Notes: generated by a model not told the origin, from the letters alone. Positions 52,201 to 53,464 are shown, counted from the stretch's first letter. The stretch is DNA of 64,000 bases from Scolanthus callimorphus (GCA_033964015.1 CM066921.1:25153355-25217354), one strand, 5' to 3'. Made by a program: numbers and translations.

Positions 52201-53118
52201 GATCCTTTAGAGATCACCTGCGTCTTGTGGAGCGAACCTTCAATTTCAAGACCTATGGTCAACGGGCATTTTCTGTTGCTGCCCCATGGTTATGGAACAA
52301 TCTTCAGCGGTTTTAAATCAAAACTTCAAACATTTTTTTCATGAAGCATATAACTAGAGGTTTTATCATTTTTTAACTTTTACATGAAGTTTTTTAAAGT
52401 AATCCTGTATTTGCCTTGATAAAAAATCTTTTATCCAATTTTCTTAGAATTATAGCGTATAATATTATTGTAAAGCGCCTAGAACTAGAAATGTATAGGC
52501 GCTTTAGAAGACCATTTATTATTATTATTATTGTCATTGTCATAGCGTATAATATTATTGTAAAGCGCCTAGAACAGAAATGTATAGGCGCTATAAAAGA
52601 TCATTTATTATTATTGTTATTGTTATTGTTATTGTCATTGTCATAGCGTATAATATTATTTAAAGCGCCTAGATCAGAAATGTCATTGTCATTGTTATTA
52701 TTGGCCTTTGCTTAACATGAGTCAAATCACTCTACCGCTCCATCACTCTACTTTTGTATCTCTTTCAGGAGCTGATGGACAACTTAAGTTTTCTAATGGA
52801 AAAGGGGACATTACGCCAATGGGGACAATTGAAGTTTTTCGCATCAACAGCTGGGGGTATGTGTGTGGCGACTCATGGGGCATCAGAGAAGCGCATGTAG
52901 CTTGCCGCCAGATGGGATACCCTTTTGGCGCTATAGCGTCTGACAGATATCAACAACAGTACATGGAAAATCACCGAGTGCTACTCACTGGGGTAAAATG
53001 CAATGGTTATGAGCGCAGCCTCAAGGCTTGTAAAATCAAGGAATGGGGAGGGAAAGGTTGCCGTGAAAGTTATGCAGGAGTTCGATGTAAAAAATTGCAG
53101 ATGTTTGATCCACGTTGA
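9023..53118 (+). CDS. astacin metalloprotease with mucin tract and three SRCR domains (multi-exon gene)
   Basis: Span of a single plus-strand gene. The domain order is propeptide, astacin zinc protease (M12A), Thr/Pro-rich linker and three scavenger-receptor cysteine-rich domains. Exons seen: 9023-9076, 9496-9624, 10680-10803, 14602-14778, 45535-47646, 51694-52035, 52769-53118. The upstream signal-peptide exon was not found. Splice phases agree at every junction except 14778/45535, where the frame is off by one. Astacins cleave extracellular proteins using a zinc held by HExxHxxGxxH. The mucin spacer and SRCR domains would place this one in the extracellular matrix or mucus (inference). The 14778-45535 intron is about 30.8 kb and full of transposons. 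A one-base loss at about 14708 breaks the zinc motif, so either this allele is inactive or the sequence has an error. A polyadenylation signal AATAAA lies at 53325. Confidence 0.8.
9496..9624 (+). CDS. astacin gene, propeptide/catalytic junction exon
   Basis: Follows the acceptor TTTTTTCCAG and ends at the donor TTAG/GTAGGG. It encodes PDFLEGDMHIP, the end of an astacin propeptide, then ALLWPNGHIPYTVD, which matches the conserved mature N-terminus of astacins (xLWPxGxIPYxxD). A poly-G run follows in the intron at 9659-9678. Confidence 0.85.
   Translation, partial: VPISWKEICTSLPRAIILSNDTSFVMLCFGQTDTSLIRWMQN
9625..10182. other. intron with poly-G run
   Basis: Intron between astacin exons. A G homopolymer interrupted by one T lies at about 9657-9679. 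The rest is AT-rich and featureless up to the inverted-repeat element at 10183. Confidence 0.6.
10183..10527. repeat. 345-bp MITE with ~30-bp terminal inverted repeats
   Basis: Starts CCAGGGGGGTTCTCGGATAT and ends with the inverted counterpart ATATCCAAGTACCCCCTTGG, each followed inward by AAAATGACGG or its complement. The interior is low in complexity, with repeated GGTATTTTTTTGGG-like phrases and a poly-G run at 10211-10230. The 132-codon open frame inside it is an artefact of this composition. Confidence 0.7.
10680..10803 (+). CDS. astacin gene, catalytic exon 2
   Basis: Acceptor CCTTTCTAG, donor AATGG/GTAGGT. It encodes AMEAIQKAISHIQHYTCIRL and ends FFHGNG, matching the astacin segment (helix A, Cys of the first disulphide, then the strand before GCWSxVG). 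Phase 1 in and phase 2 out, agreeing with both neighbours. Confidence 0.85.
10804..11115. other. intron sequence
   Basis: Contains an (AAC)n-like stretch at about 10827-10880 and AT-rich DNA. Nothing else is recognised. Confidence 0.4.
11116..11322. repeat. long inverted repeat with GGGCTAACGCTCGAA motif array
   Basis: The outer ~85 bp (AACAACAACAATCAAAGG... to GAGCGTTAGCCC) is repeated in inverse, ending CCTTTGGTTGTTGTTGTT. The centre has three near-identical direct copies of GGGCTAACGCTCGAA. It resembles the inverted termini seen around Penelope-type and related coral repeats (weak inference). One palindromic insertion is the simplest reading. Confidence 0.7.
11335..11485. repeat. small MITE with inverted ends
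   Basis: Inverted ends AGTGCCGTAGCTAG (11335) and CTAGCTACGGCATT (to 11485) enclose about 120 bp with CTCCCCCCTCC and CCCCCTGAC. No ORF. Confidence 0.6.
11773..11960 (-). pseudogene. LINE C-terminal fragment
   Basis: The minus strand reads GTQIRNSLPQHLRSCASLG and then a KNELNQWLF-like end. This matches the standard 3'-terminal signature of CR1/L2-type LINE ORF2 (xxGxxIWNSLPxxLRxxxSLxxFK). Only about 60 codons remain. Confidence 0.55.
12034..12931. mobile_element. TTAA-flanked MITE interrupted by a Penelope fragment
   Basis: Terminal inverted repeats GGTGGTGTTACACGGGACAA (12034) and TTGTCCCGTGTAACATCACC (to 12930) are flanked on both sides by TTAA (12030-12033 and 12932-12935), the target of piggyBac/Kolobok-type transposases. 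Inside are many short copies of GCGCGAAAAGTT / AACTTTTCGCGC and TGTTACACGAGAC in both orientations. The unit has been split by a Penelope-like fragment at about 12105-12600. Confidence 0.75.
12262..12600 (-). pseudogene. Penelope-like element GIY-YIG endonuclease fragment
   Basis: The minus strand reads CVIYLATCNICHKQYVG and then NTTQPLRRRISGHR: the GIY-YIG core (here IYL...YVG) with the Arg of the second motif. It ends with an ESEILWIHRLGTAEPYGLN stretch, the usual end of the Penelope endonuclease. The reverse transcriptase part is absent. The next ~100 codons upstream in the same frame are MITE sequence, not Penelope. Downstream DNA at 12176-12215 has the phrase CTTTCGAACTACGTCCTCCTC, common beside such endonucleases. 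Confidence 0.7.
12936..14601. other. intron, with a probable LINE end at 13010-13190
   Basis: At 13050-13130 the plus strand reads NDGAMAWNNLPTHVLYTLSR, which resembles a LINE 3'-terminal signature but is short and frame-broken. The rest of this 1.6-kb part of the astacin intron shows no gene. The pyrimidine-rich acceptor ATTTTTCTTAG closes it at 14601. Confidence 0.4.
14602..14778 (+). CDS. astacin gene, zinc-binding exon with one-base frameshift
   Basis: Encodes CWSYVGLLKIGQQPISLG, then CLYPGTVVHEILHSL: the GCWSxVG strand and the first two zinc histidines with the catalytic Glu (HExxH). At about 14708 the frame changes. The next frame reads FLHEHTRADRDKYVEI, containing the third zinc His and the DRDxYV signature. 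One base (a G in a short G run) is missing between them. Read straight through, the third zinc ligand is lost, though no stop is met before the donor AAAAG/GTAACA. Sequencing error, a polymorphism and pseudogenisation are all open. Confidence 0.85.
14779..15539. other. start of the 31-kb intron
   Basis: No gene. At about 15360-15440 a phrase GTTTTGGACCAATATTTCGG followed by TCCTTCCTCGGG resembles the terminal region of Penelope-like elements, without any coding part. Confidence 0.35.
15540..16031 (+). CDS. 163-codon ORF with signal-peptide-like start, unknown
   Basis: An ATG directly after GCTATAAA opens a frame with a basic-hydrophobic start (HSRSFMIIVICFIMYLQ), which could be a signal peptide ending near THG. 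The remainder is basic and Ser-rich with no disulphide pattern and ends RSVRKGRLRIRALDV. CpG content is higher than in the surroundings. No family is recognised and no splice partner is seen. It lies inside the astacin intron and may be a chance ORF. Confidence 0.25.
   Translation: MHSRSFMIIVICFIMYLQRPTHGLAIANFRSEIASYQSAVAYGICRYAIRRKIVKRYVQSEAAYGGFSLERKRALAMCFGKSNAGFSKTTALKFVSMEGGRFVSHSNSVKDSLKVRKKKWTSIQTYETRRTRNSWDPLELDQYMVDFIRSVRKGRLRIRALDV
16177..16231. repeat. perfect 25-bp-arm hairpin
   Basis: Arms 16177-16201 and 16207-16231 are exact inverted copies around a 5-nt loop (ACTAA). It is either the core of a fold-back element or a cruciform-forming site. Confidence 0.9.
16396..16454. repeat. 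23-bp-arm hairpin, one mismatch
   Basis: Arms CATCCGCTGCTAACCTGCCA-AGA (16396-16418) and its inverse (16432-16454) with one mismatch and a 13-nt loop. It sits immediately before the ORF at 16471 and about 165 bp after another hairpin. Confidence 0.9.
16471..16653 (+). CDS. short Ser/Glu-rich ORF, unknown
   Basis: Begins 17 bp after the hairpin at 16454 and reads MEERESSSEYEVSKTSSSSD, then QESSDESEIRRKQVN. This acidic-serine composition resembles N-termini of transposon-derived coral proteins (weak inference). About 61 codons, no partner exon found. Confidence 0.25.
   Translation: MEERESSSEYEVSKTSSSSDCETLSQESSDESEIRRKQVNIGSYWRESGNPVDDEFSRET
16740..17728. other. intron sequence
   Basis: AT-rich. 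A 76-codon plus-strand frame at 17107-17337 has no motif. No gene is supported. Confidence 0.35.
17729..17806 (+). tRNA. tRNA-like sequence (tRNA pseudogene or SINE head)
   Basis: Pol III promoter boxes are present: A box TAGCGTAGTGG (17738) and B box GGTTCGAACCC (17782), with usual spacing. GTAAC/GTTAC forms an anticodon-like stem around TGGAAA, and CAGG/CCTG closes the T-arm loop. The acceptor stem does not pair and the anticodon loop is 6 nt. It is therefore more likely a tRNA-derived SINE or pseudogene than a working tRNA. Confidence 0.45.
18170..18560 (-). pseudogene. LINE (RTE-like) C-terminal remnant split by a MITE
   Basis: The minus strand reads RRRKMIGHVLRQDREGRRKR, then WRTWEEVRAKAPNREEW, then (after the insertion at 18226-18383) EWRNAVKALCATWHEEDM and a stop. 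This is the conserved C-terminal tail of RTE/related LINE polyproteins. Only the last ~85 codons are left. Confidence 0.7.
18226..18383. mobile_element. 158-bp MITE with 9-bp target duplication
   Basis: Ends GACAGAGCGGA and TCCGCTCTGTC are perfect inverted repeats. CCACTCCTC is duplicated on both sides (18217-18225 and 18384-18392), and the host LINE reading frame resumes exactly across the duplicated 9 bp. A 9-bp duplication points to a Mutator-like transposase. A relative lies at 6936-7222. Confidence 0.8.
18561..19135. other. intron sequence
   Basis: AT-rich, no gene. A region of ~70-codon open frames on both strands (18605-18968) shows no motifs. Confidence 0.35.
19136..19375 (-). repeat. 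tandem ~21-bp repeat block, copy 1 (inverted relative to 44480)
   Basis: Repeats variants of CCGTAGAAAATCAGCTCCTC and CCGTAGAAATGTCTCT, preceded by GGGACACGACTCTTTTG. The same block occurs in the opposite orientation at 44480-44720, again next to the GTCGTGTCCCTTGT phrase. No coding potential is seen. Confidence 0.75.
19376..20138. other. intron sequence
   Basis: No gene. CGGGCAGACAAC-type GC-richer DNA at 19870-20090 holds a minus-strand 85-codon frame without any motif. Confidence 0.35.
20139..20390 (-). pseudogene. LINE reverse transcriptase C-terminal fragment
   Basis: The minus strand reads KKATKRFYAIRALKKSGL, then IRPVLVYASPVWSALPTYL and EFVESIQKK, a textbook CR1/L2-type thumb region (xIRPVLEYACPVW). 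It continues upstream as a LSWNIDCDHIV-like stretch to about 20390. The frame breaks after IQKK. Confidence 0.75.
20578..20655. repeat. left 78-bp terminal inverted repeat
   Basis: Identical in inverse to 24070-24147. The outermost 18 bp are themselves a hairpin (CTACGG-AATCCA-CCGTAG). The match stops abruptly after GCGGTCACGCC. Confidence 0.95.
20774..22074 (+). CDS. transposon accessory protein: PB1 domain, CCHC zinc knuckle, UIM (one-base frameshift)
   Basis: Start chosen at METRFEF, the first ATG of the frame. Residues ~1-90 form a PB1 domain: a KFFVNELD strand, then the acidic OPCA-type patch YLDDVDWIDLPPEDIESF. A basic Ser/Lys-rich linker with KKTKSAKR (nuclear signal-like) follows. 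Near 21294 one A is missing from an AAA run; the next frame continues ERNQLLELENSFKQDP. Then CSNCHTAGHNKTVC is an exact CX2CX4HX4C zinc knuckle (21372-21413) with more Cys/His after it. A coiled-coil-like KQLELDIKSKRES stretch follows, and near the C-terminus DEEQYQIQLAINESLKEQ fits the UIM pattern (acidic, hydrophobic, AxxxSxxE). PB1 domains oligomerise and UIMs bind ubiquitin. Role in transposition is unknown. The frameshift may be error or mutation; no clear slippery site is seen. Confidence 0.8.
22075..22879. other. intergenic DNA between convergent transposon genes
   Basis: AT-rich; AATAAA at about 22337 could serve the PB1 gene. Small open frames here have no motif. Confidence 0.5.
22880..24043 (-). 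CDS. DD37E transposase (IS630/Tc1/mariner superfamily)
   Basis: 387 residues, uninterrupted. Residues ~10-100 form a helix-turn-helix DNA-binding region (SEVARKYKIKYDTAKKTWNS). The RNase H-fold core has the first catalytic Asp in FFDESG (D180), the second in IIMDNASIHH (D269) and Glu in YSPELNPAENVFNKLK (E307). There are 37 residues between D269 and E307, so DD37E rather than the DD34E of classic Tc1 or DD34D of mariner. It cuts at the terminal repeats and inserts at TA. All catalytic residues are present, so it may be functional. Confidence 0.92.
   Translation of the reverse strand: MAGVLTKTGRLYKRGKALSEDIKSNIIQDIVEEGGDIATGFFAGSFSEVARKYKIKYDTAKKTWNSFIETRNLAERRYSSGVKHLQQHDLDFIRFLKTSRASITTGELYRNVNQFCNVAGGTSFTAIRRAVQNHLTDRKWTWKKMTRPLAEKFTADNVNYCQEYIDYIYSVDPYKLKFFDESGIKLPDVGNPRYGHSELGTPAVEIMRNMNSPNITLSLMCGLDGVIYANTVCGSSNSLTFLNFFEESKNVLLPDGRPPYSYGDHIIMDNASIHHFRAGQALGGWLDDIGCALVYLPKYSPELNPAENVFNKLKTILRRFEYRNLLRNDLQVAVLQALQEITPMTCKVFLGTLATSIRSLVRRIQRDKARAIHGIKLTAFPHLMICS
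24070..24147. repeat. right 78-bp terminal inverted repeat
   Basis: Exact inverse of 20578-20655, followed by the TA duplication at 24148-24149. The transposase ATG lies 27 bp inside it. Confidence 0.95.
24150..24549. other. intron sequence
   Basis: No gene or repeat recognised; open frames on both strands overlap and have no motifs. Confidence 0.35.
24550..24649. repeat. 100-bp fold-back element
   Basis: Arms ATTATTCCTAGAG...GAGTCAATAGCCC and GGGCTATTGACTC...CTAGAGGAATAAT form an imperfect ~40-bp inverted repeat with a short loop. Confidence 0.75.
24690..24835. repeat. dispersed MITE-like repeat, copy 2
   Basis: Shares landmarks in the same order and orientation with 1556-1712 (TTTTCTGGCTTTCAAAT, CGCTACTAGTAG, TAGCTCAACCAATT, ACGCAGCATT), with substitutions and small indels. 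Confidence 0.6.
25046..25162. repeat. half-copies of two other repeats
   Basis: 25046-25085 resembles one arm of the fold-back at 63165-63335 (CAAAGCTTCAGGAG then GATTCCGC). 25097-25160 is nearly identical to 31010-31075 (ACTTGGAGAATATTTCGG). The BEL gag begins just after, so this may be the broken 5' side of that element. Confidence 0.55.
25857..26244 (+). repeat. 194-bp tandem duplication inside gag
   Basis: Units 25857-26050 and 26051-26244 appear identical, both starting GCTCATCGACGGGTTGCC. 194 is not a multiple of three, so the duplication shifts the gag frame. Confidence 0.9.
26476..26933 (+). repeat. 229-bp tandem duplication of the gag zinc-knuckle region
   Basis: Units from about 26476 and 26705, differing by about one base (GGAGACTGC against GGAGATTGC). 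It doubles the whole Cys/His cluster. 229 leaves remainder one after division by three. Confidence 0.9.
26985..27253 (+). pseudogene. BEL/Pao aspartic protease remnant
   Basis: Reads GIFPILTAKVNGIKCRALVD, then SGSGSSYGSAKLISAL, so the catalytic DSG with its hydrophobic lead is visible (DUF1758-type). The frame stops at 27253. Confidence 0.8.
27254..28660 (+). pseudogene. BEL/Pao reverse transcriptase remnant
   Basis: Pieces in several frames: a linker, YIPHKPVLRTRLRIIYDASA with NNCLYR (fingers), and after a break NSLYVDDLLIGGFKAE, containing the YVDD catalytic box at about 28260. The palm region between about 27990 and 28230 is scrambled. Confidence 0.8.
28740..29590 (+). pseudogene. BEL/Pao RNase H and connection remnant
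   Basis: Reads LHGFGDASTQGVGAAVYAVT (first RNase H Asp), YAWLDSTVALYWIRG (another catalytic Asp), WRHVPTKENPADLANRG (conserved NPAD), then QWLSNPECWPP, all typical of BEL. Confidence 0.85.
29600..30100 (+). pseudogene. BEL/Pao integrase remnant
   Basis: REWYWIPLL-like H2C2 region reads KVRERYWIPLLRRLVNR with CAGCARFRA, then (next frame) VDYAGPVRYR, the first catalytic Asp, and LTRGIYLDLLP, the second. The segment with the catalytic Glu is missing, so about half of the integrase has been deleted before the tail. Confidence 0.8.
30216..30823. other. possible BEL 3' LTR or flank
   Basis: TGTCGGAGATTGTAATAGCG follows the integrase tail by ~115 bp and resembles a BEL LTR start. No upstream partner is visible, so neither LTR identity nor its end can be set. 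No gene. Confidence 0.3.
30824..31001. repeat. 178-bp inverted-repeat element
   Basis: Arms contain GTTAGAGACTTTT, GTTTTGTTGACAAATACACG and GCTGGCAATACAAT, all mirrored as ATTGTATTGCCAGC, TGTATTTGTCAACAAAAC and AAAAGTCTCTAAC. The loop is ~55 bp. A fold-back MITE. Confidence 0.85.
31190..31302. repeat. small inverted repeat
   Basis: GGGGGGAACCATTATC near 31198 faces GATAATGGTCACCCCCC near 31283. A MITE-sized unit with no ORF. Confidence 0.5.
31310..31590 (-). pseudogene. LINE C-terminal (RNase H-like/zinc tail) remnant
   Basis: The minus strand reads FKCFQYKILNNILYLNRDLF, then DSPRCSFCLFE, a stop, and ETIDHLFVEC: the CxxC...HLFxxC tail common to many LINE polyproteins. Upstream parts are missing and one stop interrupts it. 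Confidence 0.65.
32328..32530 (-). CDS. exon: protease His box and stop
   Basis: Acceptor TATTTACAG. Reads YIIKGATYYNGNHYRGAVEG, then GWLYYDGIWERH: a GNHY box with presumed catalytic His at about 32491, followed by the aromatic-Asp strand. This is the layout of ubiquitin-specific-protease (C19) His boxes (GGHYxAxx...WYxxDD). It ends RSDLL and a TGA at 32328-32330. An alternative splice within CCACCAG/GTTTC is possible. Confidence 0.65.
32328..38184 (-). CDS. transposon gene: coiled coil, DDE-like core, C-terminal deubiquitinase-like protease (multi-exon)
   Basis: Exons in transcription order: 38184-36617, 36395-36269, 35921-35791, 35588-33821, 33300-33106, 33042-32878, 32530-32328. All have GT/AG borders and every junction keeps frame. 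The first exon found begins at an acceptor (TTTTTCTTCAAG), so a more upstream exon is missing. Order of parts: coiled coil, basic Arg-rich region, a conserved HINIHYNRCH segment, an IQTSDAGPG motif followed by FHYAPGDSASHIAEKVMRSL (second Asp and Glu of a DDE-like core, inferred), a Pro-rich linker, and a papain-fold protease. Defects: in-frame TAA at 37005-37007 and one-base frame breaks near 35369 and 34935. Similar proteins are abundant in coral genomes as I recall; exact superfamily not assigned. Confidence 0.72.
32878..33042 (-). CDS. exon: protease domain middle part 2
   Basis: Acceptor TTATGCCACAG, donor GCAAAG/GTTAGA. Reads PQVRAYCGGQRIYQRRRFVS, then PPPFLPLVLDHFSSKGVISS and LPGHVTLEGQ. 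PPFL.L.L resembles the strand-loop that precedes the His box in C19-type proteases (inference). Confidence 0.65.
33106..33300 (-). CDS. exon: protease domain middle part 1
   Basis: Acceptor TTTTTTTCAG, donor GTTCA/GTGAAA. Reads DVPLSATGFLQASLEQWMST, then QLRTQCGSPVLGLIQPGSPH and FFGSVLVQTPTGQFVYVKAV. The exon is 195 bp and both junction phases fit. Confidence 0.65.
33372..33770 (+). pseudogene. LINE 3' end nested in intron
   Basis: Reads LRSSNAPLLQISLVKGTLQD, then AANLFNKLPAHLRSCSDFNN and FKKNVFIFL, the CR1/L2-type C-terminus. An AT-rich 3' UTR and an (ATT)n tail at 33745-33770, typical of such LINEs, follow. Opposite orientation to the surrounding gene. Confidence 0.75.
33821..35588 (-). 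CDS. exon: third DDE-like motif, Pro-rich linker, protease Cys box (two frame breaks)
   Basis: Starts GDSASHIAEKVMRSLNECLG. A frame break near 35369 leads to MKTSIHARLPFLENHLNFYF and a Cys-rich stretch (GCEGIRNGCTENGNPMCEFH). A second break in an AGAGAGAG run near 34935 leads to DDFCPRKQLEK. Then a Pro-rich linker of PPPSQP repeats (~34210-34380), then NTCPIDNYLTIFYLLMHD with the presumed nucleophile Cys at about 34163. The donor is CTTAAG/GTGAG at 33821. Confidence 0.75.
35640..35770. repeat. G/C-rich degenerate repeat in intron
   Basis: GTGGCGGATGCAGACCC, AAGGGGGGTGGCTAG and CAAGGGGGTGGCTAA in one direction face CAAGCCACCCTAATCCCCCCC in the other. A decayed MITE. Confidence 0.45.
35791..35921 (-). 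CDS. exon: DDE-like second Asp motif
   Basis: Acceptor TTTTTTTATAG, donor CACCAG/GTAAGG. Reads PIDIQTSDAGPGVSTHEKMS, the TSDGGP-type motif of this coral transposase-like family, then LAESFMVNGLDLQARFHYAP. The catalytic assignment of the Asp is inferred from family resemblance. Confidence 0.75.
36269..36395 (-). CDS. exon: short helical linker
   Basis: Acceptor TTGGTTTTAG, donor CATAG/GTGAGA. Reads DEILEHPEEMDISLQDQLYR, then KMSKDIRTFLEKTCHLPRH. 127 bp, phase 1 in, phase 2 out, agreeing with both neighbours. Confidence 0.75.
36617..38184 (-). CDS. exon: coiled-coil and basic region with in-frame stop
   Basis: Reads VCLHDKPTINAIQLCRCLDQ at its start. Then a heptad-rich coiled coil (FSELITKLSANISRREEELE), an Arg/Lys-rich block (KREMRRIANKFLSEHGLREL), then KKAGARHINIHYNRCHIKN, RRAIDDKAYIRCGTSEGFSR and DYPDPVGYVSPGVIILVND. 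A TAA at 37005-37007 interrupts the frame. Translation resumes directly with DVTVTVTCKPKYVYPSSATN in the same frame, so a single substitution created the stop. The donor is RI-G/GTAAGT at 36617. Confidence 0.78.
38140..38780. repeat. central inverted duplication between divergent genes
   Basis: About 55 bp around the acceptor of the minus-strand gene (CTTCAAGGTTTGTGTGC, TTCATGACAAGCCAACTATA) at 38150-38209 is repeated in inverse at 38712-38768. The plus strand therefore carries a second copy of that intron/exon border pointing toward the SAM gene. A 99-codon plus-strand frame (38198-38458, MLETHEMLTERARSATSERS) lies between the arms. Its coding status is unclear. The stretch is the likely bidirectional promoter region. 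Confidence 0.6.
38947..39751 (+). CDS. transposon-borne SAM-domain protein, first exon
   Basis: Start chosen at AAGATGGCGGACG (MADVAATEVV), a strong context. Residues ~12-65 form a SAM domain: FLKGISLDQFYEVLVEKGIT, EDVQEKDAEDFGMSKFQVKR, LVREFI. A novel region of about 200 residues follows (HEGFRTFLHTRDGEGNIFVP, SVSKWSAYYQKKS). SAM domains mediate homo- or hetero-oligomerisation. A good donor lies at GCTGAAG/GTGAGA (39751); beyond it the frame runs into poly-G. It is divergent from the DDE/protease gene and inside the same TIRs. Its role is unknown. Confidence 0.7.
39775..39797. repeat. poly-G run
   Basis: Uninterrupted G homopolymer of about 20 bases just after the SAM exon donor. The G-rich side of a decayed MITE continues to about 39960 (GTCCCCCGGGAG). 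Confidence 0.9.
39920..40050 (+). CDS. possible alternative SAM-gene exon
   Basis: After CACCAG an open stretch reads SLNGSPPGVAVTLLNENETQ, then GIDKCGSTNRSEGHLIEPYF and a stop. Phase after the 39751 donor could fit, but only composition supports it. Confidence 0.25.
40086..40894 (-). mobile_element. 5'-truncated LINE with 13-bp target duplication
   Basis: CATCTTTGACTCT is duplicated exactly at 40073-40085 and 40895-40907. The minus strand reads MDDLDYADDIALLSHSSSQM (YADD box), VESFTYLGSVVDTCGG, then WTWLGHTLRRSPGSITRQAL and a GRGRPRNTWRRDTEKEM tail, an RTE/related LINE. Two frame breaks (near 40460 and 40390). Only the RT 3' half was inserted. Confidence 0.88.
41236..41662 (+). CDS. SAM-gene 3' exon candidate with acidic repeats (poly-A frameshift)
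   Basis: Acceptor CCAACCTTGCAG. Reads ATETSIMEEVRKVASLVNEA, RRKYGSSVSSKSLERKRKK. A frame break falls in an A-rich run at 41340-41360, then HLKKERKAKARKASGKHQPD, INLEDEKCEGEGSKQ, four copies of a DDSKEEIE-type 8-residue repeat (24-bp units) and a GWVTVEEDDGNDE end. The phase does not match the 39751 donor, so a middle exon is missing or it belongs to another transcript. Confidence 0.5.
41663..42616. other. gene-free transposon flank
   Basis: AT-rich with C-rich runs at 42100-42125 and 42496-42509. No coding region recognised. Confidence 0.4.
42617..42786. repeat. 170-bp MITE
   Basis: TCATGGCCATACCTAGA at 42617 faces TAGGTATGGCCATGT near 42786. The interior has GGGGAAGGGGCAAGCC. No ORF. Confidence 0.7.
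43217..43264. repeat. C-rich homopolymer at the right transposon end
   Basis: Nearly unbroken C run with two Ts, immediately inside the right terminal repeat. The left end has only GAGGGGGG, so length differs strongly between ends. Confidence 0.95.
43330..43725 (-). pseudogene. L1-type LINE ORF1 remnant
   Basis: The minus strand reads SLDATQTTHQKKSLELKSSL (coiled coil). After a frame change comes RRENLRFYNIADSAEERTPR, the hallmark of L1-type ORF1 RNA-binding proteins, and after another, DTLQIEDERVTDIEFQRVYR with IGKYRP. An RNA chaperone of a LINE, now broken. Confidence 0.72.
43730..44475. other. intron sequence
   Basis: More decayed minus-strand LINE ORF1 sequence is possible near 43,800-43,960, but I cannot read a motif. 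No gene. Confidence 0.3.
44476..44720 (+). repeat. tandem ~21-bp repeat block, copy 2
   Basis: About ten imperfect copies of TTTCTACGGAGGAGCTGATT and TTTCTACGGAGAAGAGACAT, ending at GGGTCGTGTCCCTTGTTGG. The inverse block occurs at 19136-19375. Confidence 0.8.
45068..45270. repeat. possible pogo/Tigger-like remnant
   Basis: CAGCGGAACTCCGATTTTAC and repeated CCGATGTAACGATACT / CCAACGATATTCCC phrases resemble pogo-type terminal sequences. No partner end is identified and the overlapping 125-codon minus frame has no transposase motif. Confidence 0.3.
45535..47646 (+). CDS. astacin gene: Met-turn, mucin repeats and SRCR domain 1
   Basis: Acceptor TTTTGGTTTTAG. Reads GLESQFRKMDGHNLGFRYDY, then GSIMHYPPFAW: the SxMHY Met-turn under the zinc and the end of the astacin fold at KLYGC. 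About 70 TTTQPPT-type heptapeptides follow (45758-47290), likely O-glycosylated. The SRCR domain then begins RLTGGSSPNEGRVELRRGKG and ends HHTAGVVCE with the expected Cys spacing. The donor is GAAACAA/GTAAGG at 47646, phase 1. The exon phase does not match 14778; a second one-base error there or a tiny missed exon would explain it. Confidence 0.88.
45758..47290 (+). repeat. 21-bp coding minisatellite (TTTQPP repeats)
   Basis: Units of CCCACAACTACCACACAACCG with codon-level variants (QPP, QRP, KPP, VKPP). Longer blocks repeat as a higher-order pattern: CTACCGTTAAGCCACCTACAACT recurs several times. Long open frames in the other two plus frames and on the minus strand are by-products of this composition. 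Confidence 0.95.
47647..49102. other. intron sequence
   Basis: No gene. Degenerate direct repeats of AAACGATCAGT occur at 48993-49060. Confidence 0.4.
49103..51126. mobile_element. 2,024-bp non-autonomous CACTA/EnSpm-like element
   Basis: Ends CACTGGACGAAAAAATGGAT (49103) and, in inverse, CACTGGACGAAGAAATGGAT (to 51126), flanked by TCC on both sides (49100-49102, 51127-51129). CACTR termini with a 3-bp duplication are the CACTA/EnSpm hallmark. Both subterminal regions (49120-49590 and 50700-51110) are dense in GCAAATCTG / CAGATTTGC-like motifs in both orientations, as expected for transposase-binding sites. No transposase motif was found in the interior. Confidence 0.85.
50613..50636. repeat. 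perfect 24-bp palindrome
   Basis: AGGGGGTGTGCA followed directly by its reverse complement, with no spacer. Lies inside the CACTA-like element. Confidence 0.95.
51130..51693. other. intron sequence
   Basis: CpG-containing DNA with two overlapping small frames lacking motifs; it ends in the acceptor TTTTGTTTTCAG at 51693. Confidence 0.4.
51694..52035 (+). CDS. astacin gene: SRCR domain 2
   Basis: Phase 1 exon. Reads KIRLVGGSSPNEGRVEIKTA, then VCSKGGWTRNEADVACRQLG and HRYHAGVICNTCSYG. Cys positions (VC, VACRQLGY, VRC, QC, C, ICN) follow the group A/B SRCR pattern. The start resembles SRCR 1 (GGSSPNEGRVE), suggesting exon duplication. The donor is TATG/GTAAGT. Confidence 0.9.
52190..52330 (+). 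pseudogene. LINE C-terminal fragment
   Basis: Reads RLVERTFNFKTYGQRAFSVA, then APWLWNNLQRF and a stop, the standard CR1-like 3'-terminal signature (KTYGxRAFSxAAPxLWNxLP). Confidence 0.7.
52441..52700 (+). repeat. LINE 3' tail, three tandem copies
   Basis: ATAGCGTATAATATTATTGT, AAAGCGCCTAGAAC, AATGTATAGGCGCTWTARAAGA followed by (ATT)n/(GTCATT)n occurs at about 52451, 52541 and 52644 (last copy truncated). Each has a stem formed by AGCGCCTA and TAGGCGCT. Confidence 0.85.
52769..53118 (+). CDS. astacin gene: SRCR domain 3 and C-terminus
   Basis: Acceptor TATCTCTTTCAG, phase 1. Reads VFRINSWGYVCGDSWGIREA, then HVACRQMGYPFGA, GVKCNGYERSLKACKIKEWG and SYAGVRC, with all six usual SRCR cysteines. 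Ends KLQMFDPR and TGA at 53116-53118. No membrane segment follows, so the product is secreted. Confidence 0.9.
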
Positions 53119-53464
53119 GTCAAATGTTTAATCAGGAATGATCTGGAACATATTTCCCACGGGTTTCGGTCTGAAAGCGTTAAACAAATTGATGAACATA
53201 TGCCATCTAAAATATACTACACTACAAGACGATTAGAGAATAATTTAGGACATTACTGTTAGGTTATTAGCAAGCAGTCACAATAATATCTCTTCATTCA
53301 CTTTTGTACAATTACAGTATTTAAAATAAAAGGAGGTAGGAAAAAGAGAAAGACAACGACACACATGAAAATTTTGCAGTTTATTCGACAGGGCGGACAT
53401 GACCTTACTATTAGTTTTTTAACCTGGCAGTTTATGAATTTGGAGGATATGATCTTATATGTTA
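53119..53464. other. 3' UTR and flank
   Basis: Polyadenylation signal AATAAA at 53325-53330. The flank up to the Harbinger element holds nothing else. Confidence 0.6.
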
